Part shown: positions 5,460 through 6,212 of the stretch, piece by piece
How positions within the stretch are numbered: the first letter of the stretch is position 1
Layout: each line of letters opens with the position of its first letter
Source: Dehalococcoidia bacterium UBA2991
Lineage (GTDB): Bacteria > Chloroflexota > Dehalococcoidia > Tepidiformales > Tepidiformaceae
Reading direction: 5' to 3'
Assembly (NCBI GenBank): GCA_002346645.1
Contig: DEAD01000014.1
Coordinates: forward strand, 1-6,212
DNA: 6,212 nucleotides
Translations under genes and position numbers: made by a program
Notes under the pieces: generated by a model
Seen by the model: the letters and a program-made list of their open reading frames with translations, nothing else
Databases searched by the model: none
Told to the model about the DNA's origin: nothing

Positions 5460-6212
5460 GGCTCTACGTTCTCCAAGAAGTACGAAATGATCTCTGCCGC
5501 TACGGGAGCAGCCTTAGTTCCACCAACACCGAGATCGAAGAAGACCGTGACAACAATCTTTGGGTTGTTATAGGGGGCAAAACCAGTAAACCAAGCTCTC
5601 TCCTTGGTCACCCCATCTTTGGGATCGACAAACTCCGCAGTTCCTGTCTTACCAGCCACAAACGTATTTGGGAGTGAGGCTAGGCTGGCTGCTCCATCAA
5701 TTACAGACTGCCGCATGCCCTGGCGAATAATCGCAAGGTTGTTCTCGTCGACAGGAACTCGTTCACGAGATGGCTGAGCGGTAGAAACAACCACCCCATC
5801 AACCGAAACAACCTTTTGGGTGACATATGGCTGCAAGAGGTAGCCGCCGTTGGCAAAGACAGAGGTGGCAACTGCAATCTGCAAAGGAGTGGCAGTCACA
5901 TCACCCTGACCGATACCCATGAAACAGGTGTCCGCTAGATACCAGTCGCGGTCCTCGGGGTTGAAGAGCGGCCCACTGCGGACCCGCTCCTTCCAATCCG
6001 GGCTCGGAATTACCCCAGAGGACTCCGTACTAGCAACGTCGAGACCCGTTACCTGCCCAAGGCCAAAACTGCGCGCATAGTATCCGAGAACAATCGCAGA
6101 CTGTTCCGTATCCCCTGCAATCCCTTCAATCCCTTCTTGGGGAATTCCACAAGAAGCCATGTAGAAGTAAATATTGGATGACCAGGAGATCGCACCGACA
6201 AGATCGAGCTCT
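5456..6212 (-). CDS. mrdA: Penicillin-binding protein 2, C-terminal transpeptidase part (N-terminus outside window)
   Basis: The frame is open to the window edge, giving 251 visible residues that end at TGA 5458-5456. The start codon is outside: the Met at 6160 is internal, since SWSSNIYFY is coded just before it. PBP2 cross-links the peptide stems of new lateral-wall peptidoglycan and activates RodA. Two of the three penicillin-binding motifs are visible: SSN (the SxN motif, in SWSSNIYFYMASCG) and KTGT (codons 5650-5639, in VAGKTGTAEF). The SxxK serine motif lies upstream, out of view. Between them are FGLGQVTGLD, a Trp-rich loop and MGIGQGDVTATPLQIAVATSVFANGG, all standard for class B PBPs. 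The C-terminus GFAPYNNPKIVVTVFFD ends the transpeptidase fold without a PASTA domain. Location is the cytoplasmic membrane with the domain outside. The overlap with rodA identifies it as mrdA and not ftsI. Confidence 0.94.
   Translation of the reverse strand, partial: ELDLVGAISWSSNIYFYMASCGIPQEGIEGIAGDTEQSAIVLGYYARSFGLGQVTGLDVASTESSGVIPSPDWKERVRSGPLFNPEDRDWYLADTCFMGIGQGDVTATPLQIAVATSVFANGGYLLQPYVTQKVVSVDGVVVSTAQPSRERVPVDENNLAIIRQGMRQSVIDGAASLASLPNTFVAGKTGTAEFVDPKDGVTKERAWFTGFAPYNNPKIVVTVFFDLGVGGTKAAPVAAEIISYFLENVEP

Overview
The window comes from a bacterial chromosome and holds ordinary, densely packed genes with no mobile element, CRISPR array or obvious transferred island. The mix fits a marine Chloroflexota-like bacterium (SAR202/Dehalococcoidia type): a YwrD-like gamma-glutamyltransferase, an ACAD10/11-type kinase with a small helical partner, a COG0720 pterin synthase, an mrdA-rodA pair, and tRNA genes with encoded CCA. 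That placement is inferred from protein style only and is not firm.

Left part (1-3770, plus strand): five genes run in one direction. They are the C-terminal 345 residues of a gamma-glutamyltransferase, an aminoglycoside-phosphotransferase-fold small-molecule kinase, a 170-residue helical protein resembling the DUF6285 family, a 6-pyruvoyl-tetrahydropterin/6-carboxy-tetrahydropterin synthase homologue, and an unrecognised 181-residue cysteine-rich protein with three CxxC pairs. Gaps are 47, 5, 69 and 22 bases, and the four complete genes each have a Shine-Dalgarno sequence, so the run may be one operon. The kinase and helical protein are almost certainly a translationally coupled pair. The pterin synthase and cysteine-rich protein look like a second pair.

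Middle (3771-4322): three tRNA genes on the plus strand, Gly(GCC), Leu(CAA) and Gln(TTG). An extended -10 promoter lies just before tRNA-Gly and a possible second promoter before tRNA-Leu. A 154-base gap with one hairpin separates them from the minus-strand genes.

Right part (4323-6212, minus strand): rodA, a SEDS peptidoglycan glycosyltransferase, and the C-terminal 251 residues of its partner PBP2 (mrdA), overlapping by ATGA. Together they build the lateral wall of rod-shaped cells.

I see no clear new system. The points most worth checking are the CE-x2-HGH active site of the pterin synthase, which suggests a dual folate/queuosine enzyme, the unknown cysteine-rich protein beside it, and the kinase/helical-protein pair.
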